Source of the DNA: Alteromonadaceae bacterium UBA2620
GTDB taxonomy: Bacteria > Pseudomonadota > Gammaproteobacteria > Enterobacterales > Alteromonadaceae
Assembly: GCA_002339125.1 (NCBI GenBank)
Contig: DDJQ01000088.1
Location: forward strand, 1 to 35,106
DNA length: 35,106 nucleotides
Direction: 5' to 3'
Shown here: one piece after another, positions 7,566-16,237 of the stretch
How positions within the stretch are numbered: position 1 is the first letter of the stretch
Layout of the letters: every line of letters starts with the position of its first letter
Program-made: the position numbers and the translations under genes
The notes under the pieces: generated by a model
Database searches by the model: none
Told to the model about the DNA's origin: nothing
What the model saw: only the letters and a program-made list of their open reading frames with translations

Positions 7566-8327
7566 TTACTCTTCTTCCGCCGCACCACGTTTACTGGCGG
7601 CGAGATAGTTTTTCAGGATCCCTTCAATGACCCGCGGGTTCTGACCATCGGCGATGCCGACAATCCCGTCGAGAATCAATGACTGGTTGAGTTTCTCTTC
7701 ATTCAGGCGGTTGCTGAGCTTAGCGGCGATTGGCAGACAGATAACGTTAGCCAGAAAGGCTCCGTACAATGTGGTTAACAAGGCCACCGCCATAGCAGGG
7801 CCGATGGCTTTGGGGTCATCCATGTTTGACAGCATGGCTACCAGACCAATGAGCGTACCAATCATACCCATGGCCGGCGCGACATCACCAAGGCCTTTAA
7901 AGATAGAAACGCCAAACTCGTGGCGTTCGGTGGTCATGGAAATGTCTTTTGCCAGGGTTTCGCGCACCACGTCGATATCGTGACCATCCACCAGCATATC
8001 CACCCCTTTTTGCATAAAAGGGTTAGCAATTTCAGCTTCTTCGAGGGCCAGGAAACCGCCTTTGCGGGCGGCATCTGCCATCTCAACCACTTTCTCGATG
8101 AGGTCTTCCGGCGTGTCGATTTTAAACATAAACGCCTTGCCGGCGATTTTACCTGCACCAAAAAACTGGCCAAGCGTGAACTGCGACATAACAACGAAAA
8201 GACTACCGCAAAATACGATCAGTACCGAGGGAACGTCGACAAACATGCTGAGATCCCCACCGAGGATCATGGCCATTACAATAAAGCCAATGCCGCCTAA
8301 CATTCCAACCAGGGTTGCTAAATCCAC
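7566..8327 (-). CDS. pomA: Flagellar motor stator protein PomA (MotA family)
   Basis: 253 aa from a GTG start with a good GAGGG ribosome site. Four membrane spans are visible: about 5-23, 30-50, and the pair at about 148-170 and 180-200, with the long cytosolic loop between spans 2 and 3 that contacts the rotor FliG. The stretch GLGDVAPAMGMIGTLIGLVAML is the conserved third span of PomA/MotA. Together with PomB it forms the ion channel of the stator, turning ion flow into torque. No flagellar genes flank the pair, which is usual for gammaproteobacterial pomAB loci beside xseB-ispA-dxs. Confidence 0.94.
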   Translation of the reverse strand: MDLATLVGMLGGIGFIVMAMILGGDLSMFVDVPSVLIVFCGSLFVVMSQFTLGQFFGAGKIAGKAFMFKIDTPEDLIEKVVEMADAARKGGFLALEEAEIANPFMQKGVDMLVDGHDIDVVRETLAKDISMTTERHEFGVSIFKGLGDVAPAMGMIGTLIGLVAMLSNMDDPKAIGPAMAVALLTTLYGAFLANVICLPIAAKLSNRLNEEKLNQSLILDGIVGIADGQNPRVIEGILKNYLAASKRGAAEEE

Positions 8328-8705
8328 TTGTTTCCCTCACTTCATCACTTATTCAGGGCGAAACTGAACACTTGGTGTTAAATATAGCTGCGAATTTTTC
8401 ACAATGCAGTGCTGAGTCTGACAAAGTCATTCACACCAGCGAAGTTGTTATAGCATTGAGCCGACTAAGAATACTTACCGTCACCAGACATCCTAGCACT
8501 CAATACACTGTAGTCATTCTATCGGCAGTTATTTTTTTTTCTACACTGATATCGTTATAGATTTTATAACCGGTTATCACAAAAGCACTGCCCGGCACTG
8601 CCAGACAGCGCAAAACCTCGCAGACAGCGGCTAAACTATTTGACCCTCGCGCGGGCCTCGGTTAATGTGCCATCACTACGCAAAATGAGACCAGAAGAGG
8701 GATCC
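8328..8705. promoter_or_regulatory. Divergent intergenic region between pomA and xseB
   Basis: No gene is supported in these 378 bp. The region must hold the promoters of the leftward pomAB and the rightward xseB-ispA-dxs units. It contains a perfect 12-bp palindrome ATAACCGGTTAT (8566-8577), a run of ten T (8531-8540), and short direct repeats (GCACTGCC at 8585 and 8595; CAGACAGCG at 8602 and 8621). The palindrome could be an operator; no known consensus is recognised. Confidence 0.35.
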
Positions 8706-8954
8706 GTGAGCGATAAAGCCACTGCAGCCAGTCCGTCATTTGAACAAACCATCAGCGAACTGGAAACTATCGTCAATGAAATGGAACAGGGCGATTTGCC
8801 ACTCCATGAAGCACTGAAAAAATTTGAACGCGGTATCGAGTTATCCCGCCTGAGCCAGAAGGCCCTGGTAGAAGCTGAGCAAAAAGTCAGAATACTCACC
8901 GAACAAAACGGCGAAGCCGCATTACAGGACTTCGCGGCAGACAACGAGGACTAA
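8706..8954 (+). CDS. xseB: Exodeoxyribonuclease VII small subunit
   Basis: 82 aa from a GTG at 8706, preceded by the ribosome site AGAGGGA; an upstream in-frame extension to 8640 would add residues not seen in the family (about 80 aa). The sequence is the usual two-helix pattern with SFEQTISELETIVNEMEQGDLPLHEALKKFERG and LSRLSQKALVEAEQKV. XseB forms the multimeric small subunit of exonuclease VII (with XseA, not in this window), which degrades single-stranded DNA. It is the first gene of xseB-ispA-dxs and its stop is one base from the ispA start. Confidence 0.93.
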   Translation: MSDKATAASPSFEQTISELETIVNEMEQGDLPLHEALKKFERGIELSRLSQKALVEAEQKVRILTEQNGEAALQDFAADNED

Positions 8955-8955
8955 C

Positions 8956-9846
8956 ATGCAACTTGCTTCATTGCATCAGCACATCAAGCAACGCCTTGAT
9001 GCCAGCCTGCAAGACCTCATCAACGATCTGCCCGATGCAGCACCGCGCCTGAAAGAATCCATGCTGTACGCCTTAACTAACGGTGGTAAACGGATGCGTC
9101 CGTTACTGGTTCATCTGGTGGGTAATATGCTCGACATTCCGGATAACGACCAGCGGGCTATCAGTATGGCCATCGAGTGTATTCATGCCTACTCCCTGGT
9201 TCACGACGATTTGCCGGCAATGGATGATGACGACCTGCGCCGGGGCAATCCAACCTGCCATATTGCGTTTGACGAAGCGACAGCTATTCTCGCCGGTGAT
9301 GCTCTGCAAACCCAGGCGTTCAGTATTGTTGCCGAACATCCTATGAGCGCCTTTGCCAACCATCGCCGCGCGCAACTGGTTGCAGTGCTGGCTCGCGCTG
9401 CCGGTTATTCTGGTATGTGTGGCGGCCAGGCGATTGATTTAGCCGCCACGGGTAAACAAATCACACTGGCCGAACTACAACATTTGCATCAGCTAAAAAC
9501 GGGCGCACTACTTACGGCCTGTGTAGAAATGGTATGCCTGGTAACCGAACAGCTCGATAGTAACCATCAACAATTGCTGTGCCGTTTTGCTAACCGTATC
9601 GGCCTGGCATTTCAGGTTCAGGATGACATTCTGGACGTCACGGCAAGTACCGAAACACTCGGAAAACCGAAAGGCTCAGATGAAGCCCGGGGCAAAAATA
9701 CCTTTCCTTCACTGCTGGGATTAGACGGTGCGCGCCAGGAGTTGGCAAAATTACATCAAGAGGCGCTTCAAGCCTTGGACGGTTTGCCCTACAATACCGA
9801 TTACTTAGTTGCATTTACCGATTTAATGGTGAGTCGCAGTCATTAA
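8956..9846 (+). CDS. ispA: Farnesyl diphosphate synthase
   Basis: 296 aa, normal size. Contains the first aspartate-rich motif HDDLPAMDDDDLRRG (about residues 78-92) and the second, QDDILDVT (about 222-229), typical of short-chain trans-prenyl synthases, plus GGKRMRPLL near 44. It joins IPP with DMAPP and GPP to give FPP, the precursor of quinone side chains and undecaprenyl carriers. It is packed between xseB (1 bp gap) and dxs (40 bp gap), a standard gammaproteobacterial operon that couples DXP synthesis with prenyl chain elongation. No anomaly seen. Confidence 0.96.
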   Translation: MQLASLHQHIKQRLDASLQDLINDLPDAAPRLKESMLYALTNGGKRMRPLLVHLVGNMLDIPDNDQRAISMAIECIHAYSLVHDDLPAMDDDDLRRGNPTCHIAFDEATAILAGDALQTQAFSIVAEHPMSAFANHRRAQLVAVLARAAGYSGMCGGQAIDLAATGKQITLAELQHLHQLKTGALLTACVEMVCLVTEQLDSNHQQLLCRFANRIGLAFQVQDDILDVTASTETLGKPKGSDEARGKNTFPSLLGLDGARQELAKLHQEALQALDGLPYNTDYLVAFTDLMVSRSH

Positions 9847-9886
9847 CGGCCGCGACATCCCGCATAACGTATCAGAATAATAAATA

Positions 9887-11749
9887 ATGACTCTAGATTT
9901 AGCGCACTATCCTACTCTTGCTCTGGCCCGTTCTCCCGAAGCTTTACGCAAGCTTCCCCAGGACAAACTGCGGACTCTGGCCGACGAACTTCGCCAGTAC
10001 CTGCTTACCTGTGTCAGTCAGAGCAGTGGTCATTTTGCCTCCGGTCTTGGCACCGTTGAACTTACCGTGGCGCTGCATTACATCTATGACACCCCCTTCG
10101 ATAGGTTGATCTGGGATGTGGGTCACCAGGCCTACCCGCATAAAATTCTTACCGGCCGGGCCGAACAAATGTCGACCATCCGTAAAAAAGACGGATTACA
10201 CCCTTTCCCATGGCCACCGGAAAGCGAGTTCGACACCTTCGCGGTGGGTCATTCGTCTACTTCAATCAGTGCCGCACTGGGCATGGCCATCGCCGCCGAC
10301 AAAGAACAACAGGGCCGCAAGGTGGTCGCCGTTATCGGTGACGGCGCAATGACTGCCGGGATGGCCTTTGAGGCTATGAACCACGCCGGCGATATCAGCA
10401 AAGATTTAGTGGTGGTACTGAACGATAATGAAATGTCGATTTCAGAGAACGTCGGCGCATTAAACAGCCACCTGGCCCGCCTGTTAACCGGCAACCTGTT
10501 TAACAGTATTCGCGACGGGGGCAAGAAACTACTGAGTAATGTGCCCCCCATCAAAGAATTTGCCAGCCGCGCTGAAGAGCATATTAAAGGCATGGTAGTA
10601 CCGGGCACCATTTTTGAAGAGTTGGGCTTTAATTACATTGGACCCATTGATGGCCATGACATCAACGGCGTGGTCGACACCTTGCGAAATATGCGTAAAT
10701 TTAAGGGCCCGCAACTGCTGCATGTGGTTACCCGCAAAGGTAAAGGTTACCCCGAAGCTGAAAAGGACCCGATTAAATTCCATGCCGTGCCGAAGTTCAA
10801 TCCGGCTGACCAGACCCTGCCAAAAGCCAAGGCTTCCAAGCCTACGTTTTCGGCTATCTTTGGTAACTGGTTGTGCGATATGGCTAAACAGGATCCCAAG
10901 CTGATGGCCATAACGCCGGCGATGCGTGAAGGCTCAGGCATGGTTGCCTTTTCCCAACAATTCCCCGAACAGTATTTCGATGTGGCTATTGCCGAACAGC
11001 ATGCAGTCACCCTGGGTGCTGGCATGGCCAAAGACGGAATGAACGCGGTAGTGGCCATCTACTCAACGTTTTTACAGCGAGCTTATGACCAACTGATCCA
11101 CGACGTCGCCTTACAGAATCTGCCGGTATTATTTGCCATCGACCGTGCGGGGATTGTTGGCGCGGACGGCCCAACTCACCAGGGAGCTTTCGATATTGCT
11201 TTCCTGCGCTGTATTCCAAATATGATTGTGATGACCCCGTCGGATGAAAACGAGTGTCGGCAGATGCTTTATACCGGTCATATGGCCAATGCCCCGGCAG
11301 CGGTGAGATACCCCCGCGGAGCCGGCAAAGGCATCACCCCGGAAGAAGTCATGACAGCCCTGCCACTGGGTAAAAGCCGAACACTGCGAACCGGTAAAAA
11401 GATCGCGCTGTTAAACTTTGGTACGTTACTGCCGTTTGCCGAAGCGGCAGCCGAAGAATTGGATGCCACGCTGGTAGACATGCGTTTTGTGAAACCTTTG
11501 GATACCGACGTGCTCAACACTCTGAAAGCCGATCACGATTGCTTCGTGACACTGGAAGACGGCTGCATCATGGGCGGTGCAGGTAGCGCGGTAAGCGAGT
11601 ACGTAATGCAAAACCGGTTAAAAACCGATGTGCTGACCCTTGGTCTCCCAGACAGCTTTATTCTGCAGGGTACCCAGGAGGAAATGTACGTCGAACTTGG
11701 CCTTGATGGCGCCGGTATCATAGCCCGGGTAAACGACTATCTGGCCTGA
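9887..11749 (+). CDS. dxs: 1-deoxy-D-xylulose-5-phosphate synthase
   Basis: 620 aa, usual length. Thiamine-diphosphate enzyme motifs are in order: GHQAYPHKILTGR (about 80-92), GDGAMTAGMAFEAMNHAG (about 155-172), NDNEMSIS (about 182-189), and in the second half the conserved DVAIAEQHAVTLGAGMA (about 367-383) and DRAGIVGADGPTHQG (about 418-432). It condenses pyruvate and glyceraldehyde 3-phosphate to DXP, the first committed step of the MEP isoprenoid pathway and also a source for thiamine and pyridoxal. Last gene of xseB-ispA-dxs; a hairpin follows at 11774. Confidence 0.97.
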   Translation: MTLDLAHYPTLALARSPEALRKLPQDKLRTLADELRQYLLTCVSQSSGHFASGLGTVELTVALHYIYDTPFDRLIWDVGHQAYPHKILTGRAEQMSTIRKKDGLHPFPWPPESEFDTFAVGHSSTSISAALGMAIAADKEQQGRKVVAVIGDGAMTAGMAFEAMNHAGDISKDLVVVLNDNEMSISENVGALNSHLARLLTGNLFNSIRDGGKKLLSNVPPIKEFASRAEEHIKGMVVPGTIFEELGFNYIGPIDGHDINGVVDTLRNMRKFKGPQLLHVVTRKGKGYPEAEKDPIKFHAVPKFNPADQTLPKAKASKPTFSAIFGNWLCDMAKQDPKLMAITPAMREGSGMVAFSQQFPEQYFDVAIAEQHAVTLGAGMAKDGMNAVVAIYSTFLQRAYDQLIHDVALQNLPVLFAIDRAGIVGADGPTHQGAFDIAFLRCIPNMIVMTPSDENECRQMLYTGHMANAPAAVRYPRGAGKGITPEEVMTALPLGKSRTLRTGKKIALLNFGTLLPFAEAAAEELDATLVDMRFVKPLDTDVLNTLKADHDCFVTLEDGCIMGGAGSAVSEYVMQNRLKTDVLTLGLPDSFILQGTQEEMYVELGLDGAGIIARVNDYLA

Positions 11750-11773
11750 TTATCCTGGCCAATTTAACCTAAC

Positions 11774-11795
11774 CGGCACCGTGCCTGCGGTGCCG
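11774..11795. terminator. GC-rich hairpin after dxs
   Basis: An 8-bp perfect stem (CGGCACCG 11774-11781, CGGTGCCG 11788-11795) with a 6-nt loop lies 24 bp past the dxs stop, in the space between the converging dxs and pgpA genes. No T-run follows on the plus strand, so it is a weak or Rho-assisted terminator candidate. Confidence 0.4.
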
Positions 11796-11937
11796 AGACA
11801 CCATATAGCTCCCCCCTTGCCCACTTTATAAGACAAAACCATCGTAATTACCTGCCTACGATAAGCCTGGACGCATTGAACTTAAAAAACAAACACGGCA
11901 TGCAGGGAAATAAAAAGTGGCCGCGAAAATAGAAGCG

Positions 11938-12423
11938 TTACAAGCCGGTGAGCAGCAACACCGCATGGAGGCTGACACAGGCCATAACACCGGCCACTAC
12001 GTCATCCAGCATAATGCCGAGACCACCGGCCAGGTACTTATCGATGGGTTTGATTGGCCACGGCTTCAAGATATCGAAGAAGCGGAACAACACAAAGCCC
12101 AACAGCACCGTAAGTGGCGATAGAGGTATCCATAGGAAGGTGAGTAAGATACCGGCCACCTCGTCCCAGACAATGGAACCGTGGTCGTGAACCTGCATAT
12201 CATCAGCGGTTTTACCGCACAGATAAATTCCTACAACACTGGCTATCACCGCGGCAATCAGCAGTGCGTAGGGTGAAAGCCAGATAAACGGAATGAGCAA
12301 TGGCAAAGCCGCCAGCGAGCCAAACGTACCAGGCATCAGGGGGATTAAACCACTGCCAAAACCCAGAGCCAGAAAGTGCACCGGATTTTTCATTGAGACC
12401 CGCTTGCGGAGCGTTTTATCCAT
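11938..12423 (-). CDS. pgpA: Phosphatidylglycerophosphatase A
   Basis: 161 aa, family length about 160-170. Membrane protein with LALGFGSGLIPLMPGTFGSLAALP (about 14-37), the PgpA signature that carries catalytic acids further on (DEVAGILL at about 83-90, with D and E) and RFFDILKPWPI (about 109-119). It removes phosphate from phosphatidylglycerophosphate in the inner membrane to yield phosphatidylglycerol. The start codon overlaps the stop of thiL by one base (TAATG on the minus strand), the usual thiL-pgpA coupling. Confidence 0.94.
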   Translation of the reverse strand: MDKTLRKRVSMKNPVHFLALGFGSGLIPLMPGTFGSLAALPLLIPFIWLSPYALLIAAVIASVVGIYLCGKTADDMQVHDHGSIVWDEVAGILLTFLWIPLSPLTVLLGFVLFRFFDILKPWPIKPIDKYLAGGLGIMLDDVVAGVMACVSLHAVLLLTGL

Positions 12424-13388
12424 TAAAACTCGTGCTCGTAGCCAGTGCTTTCATCGAGCACGTATTTTTCATCGTACAATCTGAGGTCAAGCTGACCAGC
12501 ATAACCATTAACCTGACCAATACAGGTTGCTTTCACATTAGCGTTAGTCAGTGAAGTTTCAAGGTTACCACGCTGCTCTTCGTTCACGGTAAAGACCAAC
12601 TCGTAATCATCGCCGGCTGCCAGCGCGTACCGATAGGCCTGCTGGGCTCCCACGGTTTCAAACAACGCCGATGACACGGGCAGTCTGTCAACGTGAACCG
12701 TAGCACCGCAGCCAGACATCTTAAGAATATGGCCTAAATCAGACACCAGACCGTCAGACACGTCGATACAGGCATTTGCTGTACGACGCAGGGATGTGCC
12801 TGCCATCACTCTGGGAGTAGGATAATAATGACGATTAATCAGGTAATCACGGTGCTCACCAACCGCTTCGATTTCCCCTTTTAGGATATCCAGACCAGCC
12901 CCCGCATCGCCGAGGTTGCCGGTCACGTAAATCCAGTCGCCGGGCTTGGCATTGCTGCGGCGTAGTTCAGTGTCTGGTGGCACAAATCCCTGGGCAGTAA
13001 TGGTTAATGCCAGTGGTCCGGTGACCGTATCGCCACCAATCAGTTGCACTGAATAATACTCGGTTAGCTCGTACAAACCGCTAACGAATTCATCTATCCA
13101 GTTTTCATCATATGAGGGCAGCGACAGCGACAAACTAATCCACGCTGGCTCTGCTCCGGAGGATGCCAGGTCACTCAGGTTAACCGCTACCGCCTTATAA
13201 GCAACGGAGCGCGCGGGCGCATCAGAGAGAAAATGGACACCGCTGATCAGCGTGTCAGTGGTGACTGCAAGGTGTTGGTTATCGGGTACTTTGGTCACAG
13301 CACAGTCATCGCCAATCCCGAGGATCACGTCTTTTCTAACGTGACCACGTTGGGCAAAGTACTGTTTTATCAGATCAAACTCTTTCAC
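12423..13388 (-). CDS. thiL: Thiamine-monophosphate kinase
   Basis: 321 aa from the GTG at 13388 (protein starting with KEFDLIKQYF after the initiator), which matches the conserved N-terminus of ThiL; the longer in-frame form from 13442 would run through a hairpin and is rejected. Motifs: GIGDDCAV (about 25-32), the DTLISGVHF stretch (about 45-53), VNLSDLASSGAEP (about 69-81), and VTGNLGDAGAG (about 145-155), DVSDGLVSDLGHI (about 200-212). ThiL phosphorylates thiamine monophosphate to the active diphosphate. Co-transcribed with nusB upstream and pgpA downstream, although a candidate terminator lies before it. Confidence 0.94.
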   Translation of the reverse strand: MKEFDLIKQYFAQRGHVRKDVILGIGDDCAVTKVPDNQHLAVTTDTLISGVHFLSDAPARSVAYKAVAVNLSDLASSGAEPAWISLSLSLPSYDENWIDEFVSGLYELTEYYSVQLIGGDTVTGPLALTITAQGFVPPDTELRRSNAKPGDWIYVTGNLGDAGAGLDILKGEIEAVGEHRDYLINRHYYPTPRVMAGTSLRRTANACIDVSDGLVSDLGHILKMSGCGATVHVDRLPVSSALFETVGAQQAYRYALAAGDDYELVFTVNEEQRGNLETSLTNANVKATCIGQVNGYAGQLDLRLYDEKYVLDESTGYEHEF

Positions 13389-13404
13389 AGTAATCCGGAA
13401 AGTT

Positions 13405-13434
13405 AAGAAATTTAAAAGAAGGGCATCCTGCCCT
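13405..13434 (-). terminator. Candidate attenuator or terminator between nusB and thiL
   Basis: On the minus strand the 65-bp gap contains a hairpin with a 6-bp stem (AGGGCA and TGCCCT, 13420-13434, 3-nt loop) followed by a T-rich tail TCTTTTAAATTTCTT. It could partly stop transcription after nusB and lower thiL-pgpA expression. A short stem and a loop of three make this moderate evidence. Confidence 0.5.
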
Positions 13435-13453
13435 GGTTTCAACGGTAGCTGGC

Positions 13454-13876
13454 CTAGCCGCGTTCATGAGGACGCAGGGTTTTCACCGCTTTGTCCAGCG
13501 CACCATTCACAAACTTGTGGCTGTCTTCGGCGCCAAAAGATTTGGCCAGTTCGATGGCCTCGTTGATAATTACTTTGTATGGGACATCGATTTGTTCGGT
13601 TAGTTCATAAGTGGCTAACCGTAAAATCGCTTTTTCGATAGGATCCAGTTCTTCGGGCAAACGACCAAGATAGGGCTTAATGGTGCTGTCTAACTGAGAC
13701 GCACTGCGCACTACCCCACGCAGCAAAGACTGAAAATAGTTCATATCCACTTTTTTCATGTCATTGCTTGTCGCCAGAGCGAGTTCAATCTGGTCGATCT
13801 GGTTCTGGGTCATTTGCCAGGAGTAAACGCCTTGCAGCGCTATTTCACGGGCCCGACGGCGAGGAGAAACTTTCAC
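13454..13876 (-). CDS. nusB: Transcription antitermination factor NusB
   Basis: 140 aa, family length about 139. All-helical NusB pattern with RRRAREIALQGVYSWQMTQN at the start (RNA-binding Arg-rich helix), ELDPIEKAILRLATYEL (about 77-93) and VIINEAIELAKSFGAEDSHKFVNGALD (about 103-129). It binds boxA RNA with NusE (S10) and supports rRNA antitermination. It follows ribH by 10 bp, the standard arrangement in gammaproteobacteria. Confidence 0.96.
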   Translation of the reverse strand: MKVSPRRRAREIALQGVYSWQMTQNQIDQIELALATSNDMKKVDMNYFQSLLRGVVRSASQLDSTIKPYLGRLPEELDPIEKAILRLATYELTEQIDVPYKVIINEAIELAKSFGAEDSHKFVNGALDKAVKTLRPHERG

Positions 13877-13886
13877 GTTAGTTTCC

Positions 13887-14363
13887 TTATGCCAGGTCGT
13901 CTAGGGCAGACATAACATTAACCATTTCAAGCGCGCCCAAGGCAGCTTCAGAGCCTTTGTTACCGGCTTTAGTACCAGAACGCTCAATGGCTTGTTCGAT
14001 AGAGTCTGTGGTGATCACACCAAAAGACACGGGTAAACCGTATTCCAGTGACACCTGGGCCAGGCCCTTGTTGCACTCACCGGCAACAAAATCAAAGTGC
14101 GGTGTACCGCCACGGATCACTGCGCCTAAGGCAATGATAGCGTCGAACTTTTTCGATTCAGCTAATTTTTTCGCCGCGACCGGCAGCTCATAAGCGCCAG
14201 GTACACGAACCAGTGTGACATCTTCATCACTGACTTCACCATGACGCTCCAGCGTGTCCAGTGCGCCTTCTAACAAACTTTCTACTACAAAGCTGTTAAA
14301 ACGTGAAACAACAATGGCAAATTTCTTACCTGTTGCGCGAATATTACCTTCGATAACCTGCAT
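13887..14363 (-). CDS. ribH: 6,7-dimethyl-8-ribityllumazine synthase
   Basis: 158 aa from the ATG at 14363 (MQVIEGNIRATGKKF), which fits the family; an in-frame extension to 14432 would cover the putative promoter and is rejected. Conserved lumazine synthase features: SRFNSFVVESLLEGA (about 17-31), VPGAYELPVAAKKL (about 54-67), GAVIRGGTPHFDFVAGECNKGL (about 80-101, with the catalytic His), and GVITTDSIEQA. It condenses the ribityl-aminopyrimidine with dihydroxybutanone phosphate in riboflavin synthesis, normally as an icosahedral or pentameric assembly. Confidence 0.96.
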   Translation of the reverse strand: MQVIEGNIRATGKKFAIVVSRFNSFVVESLLEGALDTLERHGEVSDEDVTLVRVPGAYELPVAAKKLAESKKFDAIIALGAVIRGGTPHFDFVAGECNKGLAQVSLEYGLPVSFGVITTDSIEQAIERSGTKAGNKGSEAALGALEMVNVMSALDDLA

Positions 14364-14404
14364 AGCCCAAATCCCGTATGAATCCCGTGTCAAAAACGGC
14401 GCGA

Positions 14405-14432
14405 AGTATACCACAACAGCGCCAAAACCCAA
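14405..14432 (-). promoter_or_regulatory. Candidate sigma-70 promoter for ribH-nusB-thiL-pgpA
   Basis: On the minus strand TTGGGT (14427-14432), 16-bp spacer, TATACT (14405-14410), ending 41 bp before the ribH start. A good -10 and a partial -35 within the 72-bp ribB-ribH gap suggest an internal promoter. Confidence 0.45.
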
Positions 14433-14435
14433 TCG

Positions 14436-15536
14436 TTAGTCGTGAATATACTCAACAACTTCCAGGCCAAACCCGGAAAGCGCGTGATATTTAATGGGTT
14501 TACTTAATAAACGCATTTTTTGCACGCCCATGGCGGCCAGAATCTGACTTCCCACGCCTACTGTGCGCGATGAACCCTGCCAGTTTTTACCGACCGGCTG
14601 CTCACCACGATCTTCCGCGGCGAAGCGTTGTAACTGCGACTCAAGGTCTTCTTCTTTACCCAGCAAAACCAGCACACCACCTTCTTCAGCAATTTGCTCC
14701 ATGGCATCAGGTAACGTCATCGAGCGGGAAATCCCGCGGGTGGAGCCCAGCAGATCGCTCAGGGTATTATGTAGATGAACCCGCACCAGGGTTGGCTCCT
14801 CAGCCTGAATATCACCTTTCTTCAGGGCAAAGTGCAGTTGGTTATCGATAACATCCTTAAATGTATGCAGTTCAAACTCACCGTATTGAGTGGGTAACTG
14901 ACAACTGGATACCTTCTTAATTGTGGTTTCGTTAAGGTTGCGGTACTCAATTAAATCAGCAATAGTACCGATTTTAATATCATGCTCGGCGGCGAACGCC
15001 TCAAGCTGCGGGCGGCGAGCCATGCTGCCATCGTCGTTTAGTACCTCTACAATCACCGCTGCCGGTTCACAACCCGCCAGTCTGGCCAGATCCACACCGG
15101 CTTCGGTGTGTCCTGCGCGATTTAAGACGCCGCCTTCTTTCGCTATCAACGGAAAGATATGCCCCGGTTGCACTATGTCTTTGGCCTGAGCATCTTTGGC
15201 TACTGCAGCCAGAATCGTTGTAGCCCGATCAGCTGCAGAAATGCCGGTAGTAACGCCTTCCGCAGCCTCAATAGAAACCGTAAAGTTTGTTGAAAACTGG
15301 GCTTTGTTAAGGTCGACCATCAACGGCAGGTTTAAACGCTGACAGCGTTCTGCAGTCATAGGTAAACACACCAGTCCACGGGCATGTTTTACCATAAAGT
15401 TAATGGCTTCGGGGGTGACATGCTCGGCAGCCATGATGATATCGCCTTCGTTTTCGCGATCTTCGTCATCCATCAGGATGACCATCTTGCCTTGCTTGAT
15501 GTCTTCGATTATTTCAGCGGTGCTATTAAGTGCCAT
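14436..15536 (-). CDS. ribB: DHBP synthase with degenerate GTP cyclohydrolase II-like tail (RibBX type)
   Basis: 366 aa. The N-terminal ~200 residues are RibB (3,4-dihydroxy-2-butanone 4-phosphate synthase) with DDEDRENEGDI (about 23-33) and HARGLVCLP, and the GHTEAGVDLARLAG catalytic loop (about 141-154). The C-terminal ~165 residues align with RibA but lack the zinc Cys cluster: where RibA has C-x2-GD and RCDCG, this protein shows HNTLSDLLGSTRG. It should therefore not be a working GTP cyclohydrolase II. This RibBX form is known in gammaproteobacteria such as Shewanella, where a separate ribA serves the first step. Located between ribE and ribH; no FMN riboswitch fits in the 20-bp gap upstream. 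Confidence 0.92.
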   Translation of the reverse strand: MALNSTAEIIEDIKQGKMVILMDDEDRENEGDIIMAAEHVTPEAINFMVKHARGLVCLPMTAERCQRLNLPLMVDLNKAQFSTNFTVSIEAAEGVTTGISAADRATTILAAVAKDAQAKDIVQPGHIFPLIAKEGGVLNRAGHTEAGVDLARLAGCEPAAVIVEVLNDDGSMARRPQLEAFAAEHDIKIGTIADLIEYRNLNETTIKKVSSCQLPTQYGEFELHTFKDVIDNQLHFALKKGDIQAEEPTLVRVHLHNTLSDLLGSTRGISRSMTLPDAMEQIAEEGGVLVLLGKEEDLESQLQRFAAEDRGEQPVGKNWQGSSRTVGVGSQILAAMGVQKMRLLSKPIKYHALSGFGLEVVEYIHD

Positions 15537-15556
15537 AAATATTAAGTCTTGTAGGG

Positions 15557-16216
15557 TTATTTTTTTAGATAGCCGTGTTCGGCGAGAAATTCCAGACTGA
15601 TGTCATTTTTTTTGCTGGCGGCTTTGTCGCCCAGCATCAGTCGCTCCAGATAGCGGGCGATAACGTCCACTTCCAAATTCACTCTGGTACCGGTTTTATA
15701 AGTGCCCAGCACCGTCTCCTGCAGCGTATGGGGAATGATCCATAGCATAAACTCGCTGCCGTTCACTTTGTTTACGGTAAGGCTTACGCCATCAACCGTG
15801 ATACTGCCCTTATGGGCAATATATTTGGCCAGATCGTCCGGCGCGTCGATCCAGATTTCCACGTAATCGCTGTGTTGAATTATGCGGGACACCTCACCCA
15901 CACCGTCAACGTGGCCGGAGACAATATGCCCGCCGAAGCGCGAGCTTACCTGCATGGCTTTTTCCAGATTCACCTGGGTGCCCGGTTTATACTGGGCAAA
16001 GCCGGTCAGACGGATAGTCTCGGCAGAAACGTCCGCACTGTAATGATGCGGGCTGTAATCAACAACGGTAAGACAAACGCCATTGGTAGCAATGCTGTCT
16101 CCCAATGCCACATCGGACATATCCAGCTTGCCTACGCCAACTTTAAGACGAATGGATTCTCCCTGGTCGACCATGGATTCGATGGTTCCGAGCGCTTCAA
16201 TAATTCCAGTGAACAT
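15557..16216 (-). CDS. ribE: Riboflavin synthase alpha subunit
   Basis: 219 aa, family about 200-220. Two repeated lumazine-binding barrels: the N-terminal MFTGIIEALGTIE with the NGVCLTVVDY block (about 46-55), and the second with GHVDGVGEV (about 101-109) and SITVDGVSLTVN (about 137-148). It dismutates two ribityllumazine molecules to riboflavin and the pyrimidine. The C-terminus carries an extra lysine-rich stretch (GDKAASKKNDIS). Gene order ribD-ribE-ribB-ribH is co-directional with 20-21 bp gaps. In E. coli this product is called RibC (older RibE). Confidence 0.95.
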   Translation of the reverse strand: MFTGIIEALGTIESMVDQGESIRLKVGVGKLDMSDVALGDSIATNGVCLTVVDYSPHHYSADVSAETIRLTGFAQYKPGTQVNLEKAMQVSSRFGGHIVSGHVDGVGEVSRIIQHSDYVEIWIDAPDDLAKYIAHKGSITVDGVSLTVNKVNGSEFMLWIIPHTLQETVLGTYKTGTRVNLEVDVIARYLERLMLGDKAASKKNDISLEFLAEHGYLKK

Positions 16217-16237
16217 AATGTCTTCTCGTGTGCTTTA

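Noticed and set aside
8585..8629. Short direct repeats GCACTGCC and CAGACAGCG
   Set aside because: Only 8-9 bp, two copies each; within chance for this length and not an array.
15537..15556. FMN riboswitch before the ribB gene
   Set aside because: The ribE-ribB gap is only 20 bp, and nothing resembling the RFN element was seen in other gaps of the cluster.
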